A stretch of 64,000 nucleotides of DNA from Candidatus Dormiibacter spiritus (GTDB taxonomy: Bacteria; Chloroflexota; Dormibacteria; Dormibacterales; Dormibacteraceae), in contig QHBT01000043.1 of assembly GCA_003244185.1 (NCBI GenBank), positions 1 through 64,000 on the forward strand, written 5' to 3'. A program made the position numbers and the translations under genes. The stretch's first letter is position 1. Each line of letters begins with the position of its first letter. Shown in pieces: positions 44,035 through 53,565 of this stretch. A model generated the notes under the pieces. It was not told the origin of the DNA. It was given only the letters and a program-made list of their open reading frames with translations, and did no database searches.

Positions 44035-45087
44035 CTACGGTCGCTGGGGGTCTGGCGCGTTCTCGCGCAGGCCCGGTGAGAAGAAGCAGTAGGAAACCAG
44101 GAGGCCGGCCACACCTGCCAAAAAGATCGAGCCGGTCCAGAGAGGCACGCTCCACCAGGTGCCACCGAGCGTGTCGACAGCTCCGAAGTAGAGCCCGTAG
44201 AGCGCCACCGGCCAGGCGAATCCGAAGACCCGCAGCGAACCCGGCCGCGAGGCGCACGGCCGAAGGCTGAAGAGGAGGACCTCGCCCACCACGCCTGCCA
44301 GCAGCCCCACCAGGGCGAACCGAAAGTGATCCTTCATGGCGCTCATCGCGAAGCTGTTTACAGTCAGCAGCAACAGCAGACTGCCCGGCGGCAGCTGAAG
44401 CCGGCGAAGGAGCAGGAACACCGCCGACAGTAGGACCGCCGACTGGAAGACTATGGAGATCTCCCCCAGCGCCTGCGCGGCGTAGACAGTTCCAGCCGGA
44501 CCAACCTCCAGCGCGTAGGGATCGTTGAAGGGGTGGACGAATTGGCTGAAGAAGCTGATCACGGAGAGGAGGTAGGTCGCGGCAAAGATCGCCGGCCAGC
44601 CGGCCACCGACCTGCCCCGATTCCAGGCTGATCGCAGCGGCCCCCCGGCGGCGACCAGGCCGCAGCCGGCCAGGAGGAGATGAGGAGGGCTGATCAGGGC
44701 CGCAAAGCTGCGTTCGAAGCCAAACGTCGCGTGCCAGGCCAGATCCAGCGCACCCGCCAGAGCAAATCCGAGCACAGCCAGCAGGGAGAGGCCGTAGCCC
44801 GGCGGGAGCGAGCGACGCCAGGCGTAACCACTGAAATGGTTGCTGAGCGCCGTCAGCCCAAAGAGAGCCGCAGCCGCCGCCATGCCTGAATAGAGCACTG
44901 CGTGCCAGGGTGTGAAGAAGGTCTCGACCCGGAAGTGCTGATGCGCCCAGCCGTCCAGGTACAGGCCTGTCATCAGCCAGCCGCCCGCGGCGACAGCTCC
45001 CCACTCGAAAGCGGAACTCGCGGCTGGTGAGCCGGCGCGTGTGATGCGAGGGCGAGCGACCGGTCGGGCTTTGCTGATCAGGGCCAT
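44035..45087 (-). CDS. polytopic membrane protein of unknown function
   Basis: A 350-residue protein with about nine membrane helices. The first reads AVAAGGWLMTGLYLDGWAH, followed by FFTPWHAVLYSGM and LDLAWHATFGFE. Conserved-looking His and Trp residues lie at helix ends (DGWAHQH, FTPWHA, DLAWHATFG), as in membrane proteins that bind heme or metal, but I know no named family. It is divergent from the ABC ATPase gene. Confidence 0.72.
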   Translation of the reverse strand: MALISKARPVARPRITRAGSPAASSAFEWGAVAAGGWLMTGLYLDGWAHQHFRVETFFTPWHAVLYSGMAAAAALFGLTALSNHFSGYAWRRSLPPGYGLSLLAVLGFALAGALDLAWHATFGFERSFAALISPPHLLLAGCGLVAAGGPLRSAWNRGRSVAGWPAIFAATYLLSVISFFSQFVHPFNDPYALEVGPAGTVYAAQALGEISIVFQSAVLLSAVFLLLRRLQLPPGSLLLLLTVNSFAMSAMKDHFRFALVGLLAGVVGEVLLFSLRPCASRPGSLRVFGFAWPVALYGLYFGAVDTLGGTWWSVPLWTGSIFLAGVAGLLVSYCFFSPGLRENAPDPQRP

Positions 45088-45193
45088 GGGTGCGCTTCTA
45101 TCCTGCCACCCGGATCAACCGGCGGCCCGGTCGGCCATGGCCTTGTCACTTCCTGAGCAAGGCGACCCGCCGGCCGCTCCTAACATGCCCAGC

Positions 45194-45904
45194 ATGGCGA
45201 GCGGGCCAGCCGGCGCGACGACTGAAGAGAGGGAAGTGATAAGCGTCAGCGGCCTGAGCCATGCCTACGCGAGCTCCGGACGCACTCTCCTGGTGCTGAG
45301 CGAGGTGCAACTTCAAGTCAGGGCAGGCAGCTACGTCGCGCTGACAGGTGATTCTGGTGAAGGCAAGAGCACTCTGCTGGCCCTGCTGGGTGGGCTGCAG
45401 CGAGCTCAGGGTGGCGAGCTGGTGGTCGCCGGCCAGGACCTGCGGCGACTACCTTCCCAACAGATGGCGCGGTTTCGCAGCCGGACGATAGGCTTCGTGT
45501 TCCAGCATCACTGTCTTGTCGAGAGCTTGACGGCCTTGGAGAACGCCGCCCTGGCGGCGCTCATCAACGGAGTCTCGCGGCCCGAAGCGGTGGCTCGAGC
45601 CCGAGCCCTCCTAGCGCAGGTGGGACTTCTGGAAAGGGCCGGCCACCTGCCCGGCCGGCTGAGCGGCGGAGAGCGGCAGCGCGTGGCTGTGGCTCGGGCC
45701 ATGGTCAACCGCCCGGCACTCATTCTGGCCGATGAGCCGACCGGCAACCTCGATGAGCGGAACGCTCAGCGGGTGATGGATCTCATCGAGCAACTCCGCC
45801 ATGAGTACGGCGCCACCCTGTTGGTGGTGACGCACGACAGCTCGCTCGCCTCTCGGGCCGCCACCACTCTGCGCCTCAAAGAGGGGAGGTTAGAGGCAGC
45901 ATGA
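45194..45904 (+). CDS. ABC ATPase (MacB/LolD type)
   Basis: A 236-residue ATPase. Walker A is GDSGEGKST, a variant of GxSGxGKST with two acidic residues. The Q-loop is FVFQHHCLVESLT, the signature LSGGERQR, Walker B LILADEPTGNLD and H-loop VVTHDS. The frame is open from 45041, but the family's start pattern (EVISVSGLSHAYAS) follows soon after 45194. It overlaps the permease gene by 4 bp. Confidence 0.88.
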   Translation: MASGPAGATTEEREVISVSGLSHAYASSGRTLLVLSEVQLQVRAGSYVALTGDSGEGKSTLLALLGGLQRAQGGELVVAGQDLRRLPSQQMARFRSRTIGFVFQHHCLVESLTALENAALAALINGVSRPEAVARARALLAQVGLLERAGHLPGRLSGGERQRVAVARAMVNRPALILADEPTGNLDERNAQRVMDLIEQLRHEYGATLLVVTHDSSLASRAATTLRLKEGRLEAA

Positions 45905-47205
45905 GCTGGGGGGCGACATTCAGGCTGGCGCTGAGCAGTCTGCTCAGGCGTCCAGCGCGAAGCGGCCTGACAGTCCTTGGTGTCGCCGTCGGCAGCGCCC
46001 TCCTGGTGGCCCTCGGCAGCATCGCTTCGGTGGCCGAGAGCCGCGCTGTCGAGCACTTCGGCAAAGGACTGCCGGTGGGCGCGATCAAGGTAGCTGACGA
46101 TGCGCCGGCCTCCTGGCAGCTGCAGACCGACGACTTCCAGCTGGCCGGCCACAAGGATCTCAACCAGGATGCCATCCGCCAGATCCGCCGGCTCCCGAAC
46201 GTGCGAGCTGTCGTGCCCATCCAGGCGGCGCCGGTGCTGGTGGTGCCGCCCTCGGGCGATTCGTTCGGCGCCACCATGGCCGGCACCGACCTCGGTTTGG
46301 GCGCCGATTCGCCTGTCTCAGTGCTGGCCGGCAGGCTCCCGGCGGCCGCCTCGCTGACTGAGGTTGCGGTGACGCAGTCATACCTTGACCACACCCACCC
46401 CGGCAGGCCGCCAGGGGCGGCCGTGGGAGAGGCGATCCAGGTCGCTGAGCCGCGGGTTGAAGCGCCTGGCTCGGAAGTTCCTTTCCGGCCTCGCTGGTTC
46501 CGGGCCAAGGTGGTCGGCGTCGTGTCTCAGGACGTAGCCGGCGCAGATCTCCTGGTCCCGCTGCAGCAGACAACTGCAGCGCGCGAGTGGGAGCTGTCGG
46601 GCGCTGCCGCACCGCCCGGTCTGCGCGGCGAGGGCAGCATCCGCTCCCCCTATTCGGCCCTGATTGTGATCGCCGACAGCATCGACACCATGCACGGCGT
46701 CAGGGTGGGAATCGACCAAATCGGCTTCGCGACCAGCGCCCCCGAGCATGTGCTGGCGGCCGTCCTTCGCTACCTGCACGTCGTGGACATCGTGCTGGTC
46801 GGGATCGGCGCCATAGCAGTTCTTCTGGCGGGCCTCAACATCGCCAACGCCTTGCTGACAGCAGTGAGGGAGCGGCGCCGCGAGATCGGCGTCCTGAAGG
46901 CAATCGGAGCCAGAGACCGCGACGTTGTGCGGTGGTTTCTGCTGGAGGCGACCTTGCTGGGATTCTTGGGCGGTGTGGCGGGCACCTTGGCAGGGCTCTT
47001 GCTGGCCCAAGCGCTGGCTCTCAAGGTCAGTGAATACCTGACCCAGCAGGGCATCCCGATCGAGGCGCTGAGACTCCAGGACCTGCCTTATGCGGTGGTC
47101 CTGCTCGGGGTGGGCGGCAGCTGGCTGCTGGCCCTTCTCGCAGCAGCTGTGCCTGCTCTACGAGCCGCCAAGATGCCTGCGAGTGAGGCCATGGCTGAGC
47201 TGTGA
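45901..47205 (+). CDS. FtsX/MacB-type ABC permease
   Basis: A 434-residue membrane subunit. Helix 1 (GLTVLGVAVGSALLVALGSIA) is followed by an extracytoplasmic domain of about 240 residues, then three helices near the C-terminus with the FtsX motif RRREIGVLKAIGARDRDVVRWFLLEA. It pairs with the ATPase upstream. The SGNH lipoprotein gene starts four bases before its end, so the three form one operon. Confidence 0.88.
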   Translation: MSWGATFRLALSSLLRRPARSGLTVLGVAVGSALLVALGSIASVAESRAVEHFGKGLPVGAIKVADDAPASWQLQTDDFQLAGHKDLNQDAIRQIRRLPNVRAVVPIQAAPVLVVPPSGDSFGATMAGTDLGLGADSPVSVLAGRLPAAASLTEVAVTQSYLDHTHPGRPPGAAVGEAIQVAEPRVEAPGSEVPFRPRWFRAKVVGVVSQDVAGADLLVPLQQTTAAREWELSGAAAPPGLRGEGSIRSPYSALIVIADSIDTMHGVRVGIDQIGFATSAPEHVLAAVLRYLHVVDIVLVGIGAIAVLLAGLNIANALLTAVRERRREIGVLKAIGARDRDVVRWFLLEATLLGFLGGVAGTLAGLLLAQALALKVSEYLTQQGIPIEALRLQDLPYAVVLLGVGGSWLLALLAAAVPALRAAKMPASEAMAEL

Positions 47206-47975
47206 CGAGCGTCTCACTCAGATCAGTTGCCGGGCGCTGGCCGGCTTTCGCTGCCGGGCTGCTGCTCTGTGCCTGCGGGCTGCAGAGCAGCTCGGCCACG
47301 CCCAACTCACCATCACCGAAGGTCTCGTTCAACGCGCACGTCTACGCCGCGCTGGGCGCCAGTGAGACCGTCGGCGTGGGCGCTGATCAGCCGGAGCGAG
47401 ACGCCTGGCCGCAGGTCTTCTACAGCAACTACCTGCCGGAATCGGCCATCTTCTACAACTTCGGCTCAGCCGGGGCAACCACTGAGCAGGCGTTGAGCAC
47501 CGAGCTCTCCGACGCGCTCGCGGTGCATCCAGATCTGGCGACCGTGTGGCTCAACACCAACGACCTCCTGCACGGCGTGCCGGCGAACACCTACGAACAG
47601 CAGCTCGACCAGCTGGTCGGCGCCCTCCGCCAGGGCGGCCGCACCCGAGTACTCCTGGCCAACACACCGGTCCTTGACGGGCTGCCAGCCTACCGGGACT
47701 GCCTAGGCTCGCAGCAGGGGCCTCGGTGCCTGCTCCATAACGGTCCGCCGCCCGACCCGGAAGCCATCAGGGCCGCCGTGGCCGGCTACAACGCGGCGAT
47801 AGCCCGGGTCGCAGCTCGGCACGGTGCGGCGCTGATCGATCTCCACTGTCAGGGCGACATGGCCACCCAGCACCCCGACTGGCTCAGCGCCGACGGCTTT
47901 CACCCGAACACTCGGGGCTACGCCGCCATAGCCGGCGCCTTTGCTGGTCGCTCGCCGTGTCCCCGCAGCGCCTGA
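47202..47975 (+). CDS. SGNH/GDSL-type hydrolase lipoprotein
   Basis: A 257-residue predicted lipoprotein: signal peptide ending LLLCAC followed by Gly, then an SGNH hydrolase. Block I is ALGASETVGVG (Ser in GASE replacing GDS), block II Gly in FGSAGAT, block III Asn in WLNTNDLLHG, and block V DGFHPNTRGY with the catalytic Asp-His. It probably acts as an esterase or lipase outside the membrane. Coupling to a MacB-like transporter suggests it works on an exported lipid or glycan. The start is GTG. Confidence 0.87.
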   Translation: MTSVSLRSVAGRWPAFAAGLLLCACGLQSSSATPNSPSPKVSFNAHVYAALGASETVGVGADQPERDAWPQVFYSNYLPESAIFYNFGSAGATTEQALSTELSDALAVHPDLATVWLNTNDLLHGVPANTYEQQLDQLVGALRQGGRTRVLLANTPVLDGLPAYRDCLGSQQGPRCLLHNGPPPDPEAIRAAVAGYNAAIARVAARHGAALIDLHCQGDMATQHPDWLSADGFHPNTRGYAAIAGAFAGRSPCPRSA

Positions 47976-47989
47976 CAGAGCGGCCGGTC

Positions 47990-50602
47990 TCAGTCCAGCT
48001 GCCGTCGATCTGCGATCAGGTTGGCGACGAGGCCGGTCCAGCCAGTCTGGTGGGACGCCCCCAGGCCCGCGCCGGAGTCGCCGTCGAAGTACTCGTGGAA
48101 GAGGAGCAGATTCTGCCAGGCGGGATCTCGCTGCAGCCGCTCATAACCCCCGAACACCGGCCGGCGCCCATCCGGACCGCTGAGGAAGAGCCCGACGAGA
48201 CGCGCCGCAAGCTCGTCAGCCACCTGGTCAAGGGCCAGCCAGCGACCTGAGCCGGTCGGGCACTCCACCTTGAACTCCGAGCCCAGGAACCGGTGATACC
48301 GCTTGAGCGCTTCGATCAGTAGGTAGTTGACGGGGAACCAGACCGGCCCGCGCCAGTTGGAGTTGCCACCGAACAGCCCGCTGGTCGACTCGGCAGGCTC
48401 GTAGTCGAGCTGCGCCTGGAAGCCGTCGACGGCCATCTGGAGGGGATGCTCGCGATGCCAGCGAGAGAGCGCCCGGACGCCATGGTCGGAGAGGAACTCG
48501 GCCGGGTCCAGCACACGCGCGAGGATGCGGCGCAGGCTCTGGGGCCCGACTATCGCCAGCAGGCGGTAGCCGGCGTGGTTGGGGTCGTCCATGTGCTCCA
48601 CCACGCCGGCCGCCTCCGGACGGTGAGAAAGGAACCAATCCATTGCGCGGGCGAAGCTGGGCAGCCGGTTCAGCGTGTCAGGCCCGAGTGTGGTCACTGC
48701 GTAAAGCGGGATCAAACCAACCATGGAATGCGCGCGCAGCGGCACCGACGAGCCGTCCGGACGGCGCAGCACGTCGTAGTAGAAGCCGTCGACCTCGTCC
48801 CAGAGACCCTTGTCGTTCAGAGTGACGGCGATCAGCACGAAGTGCTCGAAGAACTTGATGGCCATGTCCTCGTACGTCCGATCCCGCTCGGCCAGCCGAA
48901 GCGCTATCTCCCAGAGGTGCAGGCAGTACATGGCCATCCAGGCAGTGCCGTCCGATTGTTCGAGATGGCCTGACACCGGCAGCGAACTGCGGTCGAAGGG
49001 GCCTATGTTGTCCAGTCCCAGGAAACCTCCCTCGAAGATGTTGTTGCCTTCGCTGTCCTTTCGGTTGACCCACCAGGTGAAGTTCAGGAGCAGCTTGTGA
49101 AAGATGCGTTCCAGAAAGTCGTAGTCGTCGCCGCCACTGATCTCGAAGACGCGCAACGCGGCCCAGGCATGGACAGGCGGGTTCACGTCGCTGAACGACC
49201 ACTCGTAGGCAGGGAGCTGGCCGTTGGGATGCATGAACCACTCGCGGCAGAGCAGGATGAGCTGGCTCTTGGCGAACTCGGCATCGACATGGGCCAGAGT
49301 GACGCAGTGGAACCCCAGGTCCCAGGCGGCGTACCAGGGGTACTCCCACGGGTCAGGCATTGAGATGACGTCCTGGTTGAAGAGATGCCGCCAATCCGAA
49401 TTGCGGCCGTTCTGCCGGCTGGCCGGAGGCGGCTGCTGGCTGGGATCCCCCTGGAGCCAGGTTCGAACGTCATAGTGATAGAACTGCTTGGACCAGAGCA
49501 GGCCGGCAAAGCCCTGACGCATGACGCGGGCCTCGTCGGCGGAGGCGTGCAGGGGCGTGAGCGCAGCGTAGAACTCGTCAGCCTCCGCCTCCCGCTGCGT
49601 CATCACCGCTTCAAAGTCCGCGAAGTCAGCCTCGCCCTCCGAAAGCCGTAGGCGCAGCGTGGCGGTGCCGCCGGCGGCGACATTTAGCCGGTAGCGCAAG
49701 GCCGCCTTGGTCCCGGTCAGCCCAGGGTTCACTGTCGCCGAGCCGCGAACGACGAAATCGTTGATGCCGTCCTTCGGGTAGGGCGTGGTTGGCGCTGCTC
49801 CCCACAGACGCTTCAAGTTCGTCTCGTTCTCACAGAACAGCAGATCGTGGTCGCCCTCGCCAATCAGCCGGCGCAGGCCCAGCTCCGGATGTTGGGCCAG
49901 CACACAACTCCCATCAGCCCGCAGCTGGGGCCTGATCGCCCCCGGTGACCAGGACCAGGTGTTGCGAAACCAAAGCGAGGGCAGCACCTGCAGTTCCGCC
50001 GCCGCGGGCCCGTGGTTGCGTGCGGTGAGCCGCACGTAGATCTCCTCCGGCGCCGCCTTGGCGTAGTCGACGGTGATCTCCCAGTAGTTGTCAGCCTCGA
50101 AGGCGCCGGTGTCGAGCAGTTCCAACTCCGGCTCCTGCTTGCTGCGCCGGGCGTTCTCGCTGACAAGCTGGGAGTAGGGGAACTCGGCCTGCGGGTACAT
50201 GTAGCGCCAGCGCAGCCAGGAATGGGTGGGGGTCGAATCCAGGAACCACCAGTACTCCTTGACGTCCTCGCCGTGGTTGCCTTCGGGTCCGGTGAGGCCG
50301 AAGAGGCGCTCCTTCAGGATCGGATCGCGTCCGTTCCAGAAGGCGAAAGCCAAGCAGAGTGTCTGGCGGTCGTCGCAGATACCCGCCAGGCCGTCTTCAT
50401 TCCAGCGGTAGCTGCGGGAACGGGCATGGTCGTGGGGAAAGAAGTTCCAGGCATCGCCATCAGGGCTGTAGTCCTCGCGCACGGTGCCCCAACCCCTCTC
50501 GCTGAGATAGGGCCCCCAGTGGCGCCAGGGCGCCCGGCCGCTGGGCACTTCGGCGAGACGCCGAGCTTCGGCCCCCAGCTCACGGCCCGATTGGACGCTC
50601 AC
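47990..50602 (-). CDS. GH63-type glucosidase (glucosylglycerate-hydrolase-like)
   Basis: An 870-residue cytoplasmic enzyme without signal peptide. The N-terminal beta domain has RGWGTVREDYSPDGDAWNFFPHDHARSRSYRW and ends near residue 380. The (alpha/alpha)6 barrel contains YAAWDLGFHCVTLAHVD with a probable catalytic Asp, and FGGNSNWRGPVWFPVNYLL. These are features of GH63 bacterial glucosidases, including mannosyl/glucosylglycerate hydrolases that recycle compatible solutes. The frame is open to 51592, but homology starts after GTG 50602. Confidence 0.85.
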   Translation of the reverse strand: MSVQSGRELGAEARRLAEVPSGRAPWRHWGPYLSERGWGTVREDYSPDGDAWNFFPHDHARSRSYRWNEDGLAGICDDRQTLCLAFAFWNGRDPILKERLFGLTGPEGNHGEDVKEYWWFLDSTPTHSWLRWRYMYPQAEFPYSQLVSENARRSKQEPELELLDTGAFEADNYWEITVDYAKAAPEEIYVRLTARNHGPAAAELQVLPSLWFRNTWSWSPGAIRPQLRADGSCVLAQHPELGLRRLIGEGDHDLLFCENETNLKRLWGAAPTTPYPKDGINDFVVRGSATVNPGLTGTKAALRYRLNVAAGGTATLRLRLSEGEADFADFEAVMTQREAEADEFYAALTPLHASADEARVMRQGFAGLLWSKQFYHYDVRTWLQGDPSQQPPPASRQNGRNSDWRHLFNQDVISMPDPWEYPWYAAWDLGFHCVTLAHVDAEFAKSQLILLCREWFMHPNGQLPAYEWSFSDVNPPVHAWAALRVFEISGGDDYDFLERIFHKLLLNFTWWVNRKDSEGNNIFEGGFLGLDNIGPFDRSSLPVSGHLEQSDGTAWMAMYCLHLWEIALRLAERDRTYEDMAIKFFEHFVLIAVTLNDKGLWDEVDGFYYDVLRRPDGSSVPLRAHSMVGLIPLYAVTTLGPDTLNRLPSFARAMDWFLSHRPEAAGVVEHMDDPNHAGYRLLAIVGPQSLRRILARVLDPAEFLSDHGVRALSRWHREHPLQMAVDGFQAQLDYEPAESTSGLFGGNSNWRGPVWFPVNYLLIEALKRYHRFLGSEFKVECPTGSGRWLALDQVADELAARLVGLFLSGPDGRRPVFGGYERLQRDPAWQNLLLFHEYFDGDSGAGLGASHQTGWTGLVANLIADRRQLD

Positions 50603-50858
50603 CGCGCGGTGGCGGACCGGCAGAGAGCCGCCAGCGAGCGACCGTGGCCCTGAACACCGCTCGCGATCCGCATTCTCGGTGCGTCTGCATCGCCGCGCAG
50701 CTGCAGCGCGCCACCGGGTCCGGTTGCCACTCATGCATTCTGGCTGAGCCGCCCGTCCCATCAGCGGTCCGCCAGTCGCCGCTACCATCAGGGGTTGCGG
50801 CGTGACGCTTGCATTCCGGCCTTCCTGTGCTACAGCTGATCCGCTCCGATGTAGAAAA

Positions 50859-50900
50859 CCTACTGTTTGACACTCACGTTTCTTGCATATAACATGTAGG
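50859..50900 (+). promoter_or_regulatory. promoter with flanking inverted repeat, leaderless transcript
   Basis: TTGACA (50867-50872) and TAACAT (50890-50895) are 17 bp apart. The ATG at 50903 is only 8 bp after the -10 box, so the transcript should start at or next to the start codon. CCTACTGTT (50859) and AACATGTAGG (50891) form an inverted repeat around the promoter, a good place for a metal-responsive repressor. The stretch 50603-50858 holds no recognised gene. Confidence 0.65.
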
Positions 50901-50902
50901 AA

Positions 50903-52342
50903 ATGGCGGAACCGATCCAAGACCCAGTGCTCGAATGGCTCCCAATAGGAGCCGACGTCGAGCCTGCGCCGCTGGAGGTGCTCAAGGGCGGAATCGATCC
51001 GGAGGCGCCGAGCACAGGCGCGCCCCCGGCAGGGCGCAGCACCTTCGAGGAAGCAAGGAAGCGCGGTCCGCTGGGCGTCCTCCAGCTGTTGGGCCCCGGC
51101 CTCATCACCGGCGCCAGTGACGACGATCCCAGCGGCATCGGCACCTACTCGCAGGTTGGCAGCCAGTTCGGCTTCGGGATGCTCTGGCTGGCGCCCTTCA
51201 CCTTTCCGATGATGGCGGCTGTGCAGGAGGTCTGCGGCCGGATCGCTCTGCAGACAGGCGTGGGGCTTGCCACTTCGTTGCGCAAGAAGTTTCCCACCGC
51301 GCTGGTGGGCGTCTGCATCGCGGCGCTGCTGATAGCGAACACCATCAACGTGGGCGCCGACCTGGGTGCTGTGGCGAGCGGTGCCTCCCAGCTGACGAGG
51401 CAGCGAGTTCCTGCGATTCTGTTCGTGGTGCCGGTGGCAGCCTTGGTCGCAGTACTCCAGCTGTTCGTCAGCTTTCAATGGATATTCCGCGTGTTCAAGT
51501 GGCTGACGCTTTCGCTTTTCGCCTACATAGTCACCGGCTTCGTTGCGCACCCCGACCTTCTGCAGGTTGTCAAGGCGACGGTGATCCCACATCTGGAGTT
51601 CTCGCAGAACTTCGTGATGGGCGTCGTGGCGGTTCTTGGCACCACCATTTCGCCCTATCTGTTCTTCTGGCAGGCCTCGGCGGAAGTGGATGAGATGAGT
51701 GCGGCGGAACCGACCACTGAGGTGCGGCGCAGCCGGCTCAAGGCCAGCGAACTGCGGGCCGCCCGGACCGACATCTTCATCGGCATGGCCTTTTCGCAGA
51801 TCGTCATGTACTTCATCATCCTGACCTCAGGCGCCGTGCTTCACGCGCACGGCAAGACTGACATCCAGTCCGCCGATCAGGCGGCCTCCGCGCTCGAGCC
51901 CTTTCTCGGCTCCTTTGCCTTTGTCGCCTTTGCCCTGGGCATGATCGGCACCGGGCTGCTCGCCATTCCCATCCTCAGCGGCTCCGCCGCGTATGCCCTG
52001 AAGGAGTTCATGGGCTGGCGGGGTTCGCTGGCGGTGAAGCCGCGCTACCGGCCCACCTTCTACGGCATCATGGTCGCCGCAGTTGTGACCGGAGCGTTCA
52101 TGAACTTCCTGCACATCGATCCGATCAAGGCCCTCTTCTACACAGCCGTGCTCAACGGTTTGGTAGCGCCGCCGCTGCTGGTGCTGATCACACTGCTGGG
52201 AGCAGACCGCAAATACATGAAGCAGCACGTCAGCGGTCGGCTGAGCCAGGCGCTGTGCTGGGCCGCCACCGCCGCCATGGGCGCGGCAGCCATCGCCCTC
52301 ATCGTCACGCTGATCCCGGGAGCGAAGCTGCCCGGCGGCTAA
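50903..52342 (+). CDS. NRAMP-family divalent cation transporter, variant motifs
   Basis: A 479-residue transporter with 11 or 12 helices. The first metal motif reads GASDDDPSGIGTY, where classical Mn/Fe NRAMPs have DPGN. In helix 6 the usual MPHN is replaced by TTISPYLFFWQASAEVDE, with no Met. This is the pattern of NRAMP-related transporters that may carry Mg rather than soft metals. The first 60 residues are a hydrophilic extension. It is divergent from the glucosidase gene. Confidence 0.88.
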   Translation: MAEPIQDPVLEWLPIGADVEPAPLEVLKGGIDPEAPSTGAPPAGRSTFEEARKRGPLGVLQLLGPGLITGASDDDPSGIGTYSQVGSQFGFGMLWLAPFTFPMMAAVQEVCGRIALQTGVGLATSLRKKFPTALVGVCIAALLIANTINVGADLGAVASGASQLTRQRVPAILFVVPVAALVAVLQLFVSFQWIFRVFKWLTLSLFAYIVTGFVAHPDLLQVVKATVIPHLEFSQNFVMGVVAVLGTTISPYLFFWQASAEVDEMSAAEPTTEVRRSRLKASELRAARTDIFIGMAFSQIVMYFIILTSGAVLHAHGKTDIQSADQAASALEPFLGSFAFVAFALGMIGTGLLAIPILSGSAAYALKEFMGWRGSLAVKPRYRPTFYGIMVAAVVTGAFMNFLHIDPIKALFYTAVLNGLVAPPLLVLITLLGADRKYMKQHVSGRLSQALCWAATAAMGAAAIALIVTLIPGAKLPGG

Positions 52343-52354
52343 CCTGGAGCCGCC

Positions 52355-52834
52355 GTGAGCGCTGACTTCGCCTGCTACACCACGCGCTGGCCGGTGCGAA
52401 ACTATGAGCTCGACAGCAACGGCCACGTCAACAACGCCGTCTACCTCAACTGGGCCGAGCAGATGGCGATGGAGCATGCCGAACTCGCCGGCTACGGCCG
52501 TGCCTGGAGCCGGGCGCAGGGCGGCTGGTGGCTGGTTCATCGCAGCCTGATCACTCACCACCGACCTGCCCAGTTCGGCGATGTGGTCGAGCTGACTGTT
52601 CGGGTGATCTATCTGCGCGGCAGCCGCGGTGTGCGCCAGACGGAGATCCGTCGGGTGGCCGATGGTGAGGCCCTGGCTGAGGTGCTGACCGAGTGGGTGT
52701 GGGTGCGCGAAAGCGACGGTCGGCCGGCACGGCTGCCACGTGAGCTGCAGGAACTGGGACGCTCAGCCACCGAGGCCACGCTGGCGCGCGATCCAGGCTT
52801 TCTGCAGGCTCTGCGCCGAACGCCCGGCCGGTAG
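52355..52834 (+). CDS. 4HBT hotdog-fold thioesterase
   Basis: A 159-residue acyl-CoA or acyl-ACP thioesterase. The sequence YELDSNGHVNNAVYLNWAEQMAMEHAE carries the hotdog active-site pattern (D at the first position, HVNN next), as in YbgC/FatA-like enzymes. HRSLITHHRPAQFGDVVELTVRV follows in the family order. The start is GTG, 12 bp after the NRAMP stop, so it may be co-transcribed. The chain length preference is unknown. Confidence 0.87.
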   Translation: MSADFACYTTRWPVRNYELDSNGHVNNAVYLNWAEQMAMEHAELAGYGRAWSRAQGGWWLVHRSLITHHRPAQFGDVVELTVRVIYLRGSRGVRQTEIRRVADGEALAEVLTEWVWVRESDGRPARLPRELQELGRSATEATLARDPGFLQALRRTPGR

Positions 52835-52849
52835 TGCCCCTGCTTCCAC

Positions 52850-53434
52850 TTAGCGGCTGATGAGGTTCAGAAACTCGCCCCGGGTGCGAGCGTCAGAGCG
52901 GAAGACGCCAAGCATGCAGGAGGTCACCGTCTGACCGCCGACCTTCTCCACCCCGCGCATCTCCATGCAGAGGTGGCGAGCCTCAATCACCACCCCGACG
53001 CCCTTGGCCTCGGTGAGCTGCAGCAGCGCTTCGGCGATCTCCCGCGTCATCCGCTCCTGCAGCTGCAGGCGGCGAGCGAAGACGTCGACCACGCGAGGAA
53101 CCTTGCTCAGGCCCAGCACTTTGCCGCGCGGCAGGTAGGCGACATGCGCGGCTCCAAAGAAAGGCAGCAGATGATGCTCACAGAGGCTGTAGAACTGCAC
53201 ATTCTTGACCAGGACCATCTCGTCGTACTGCTGCTCGAACAGCGCGTCTCCGAGCAGGTCCTCCAGGTCAGCGCCATAGCCACCGGTCAGGTAGGTGAGC
53301 GAGTCGGCCGCCCGCTCAGGCGTTCCCCGCAGCCCCTCGCGTCCGACGTCCTCGCCGAGCTGCTCGATGAGGGCTCGGACTAGTTGTTGTAGCGCCTCGG
53401 CCGAGCTGTGAGGCTGGGAATGATGCGCGCTCAC
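52850..53434 (-). CDS. folE: GTP cyclohydrolase I
   Basis: Catalyses the first step of folate/pterin synthesis, GTP to dihydroneopterin triphosphate. The 194-residue protein has all landmarks: [44 protein letters not shown] with the zinc Cys and the catalytic His, [23 protein letters not shown], and [20 protein letters not shown] with the second zinc Cys. I chose GTG 53434 as start, giving the usual family length; the frame continues upstream without homology. It converges with the thioesterase gene. Confidence 0.95.
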   Translation of the reverse strand: MSAHHSQPHSSAEALQQLVRALIEQLGEDVGREGLRGTPERAADSLTYLTGGYGADLEDLLGDALFEQQYDEMVLVKNVQFYSLCEHHLLPFFGAAHVAYLPRGKVLGLSKVPRVVDVFARRLQLQERMTREIAEALLQLTEAKGVGVVIEARHLCMEMRGVEKVGGQTVTSCMLGVFRSDARTRGEFLNLISR

Positions 53435-53565
53435 GGCACCATTCTGCCAACTGGTCAACCCCCGCTCCAGATTGCAGGGGCCGGATCTGGGGCGGTGTAA
53501 CGCAGCGCGGAAAAGGCCCGAGAACCTAGCGGAGAACTGGCCATGGCCTTCTATGCTGACGAGAC

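Noticed and set aside
50603-51592. Upstream extension of the glucosidase frame
   Set aside because: It runs antisense through the NRAMP gene and has no glucosidase homology; a GTG at 50602 gives the normal family length.
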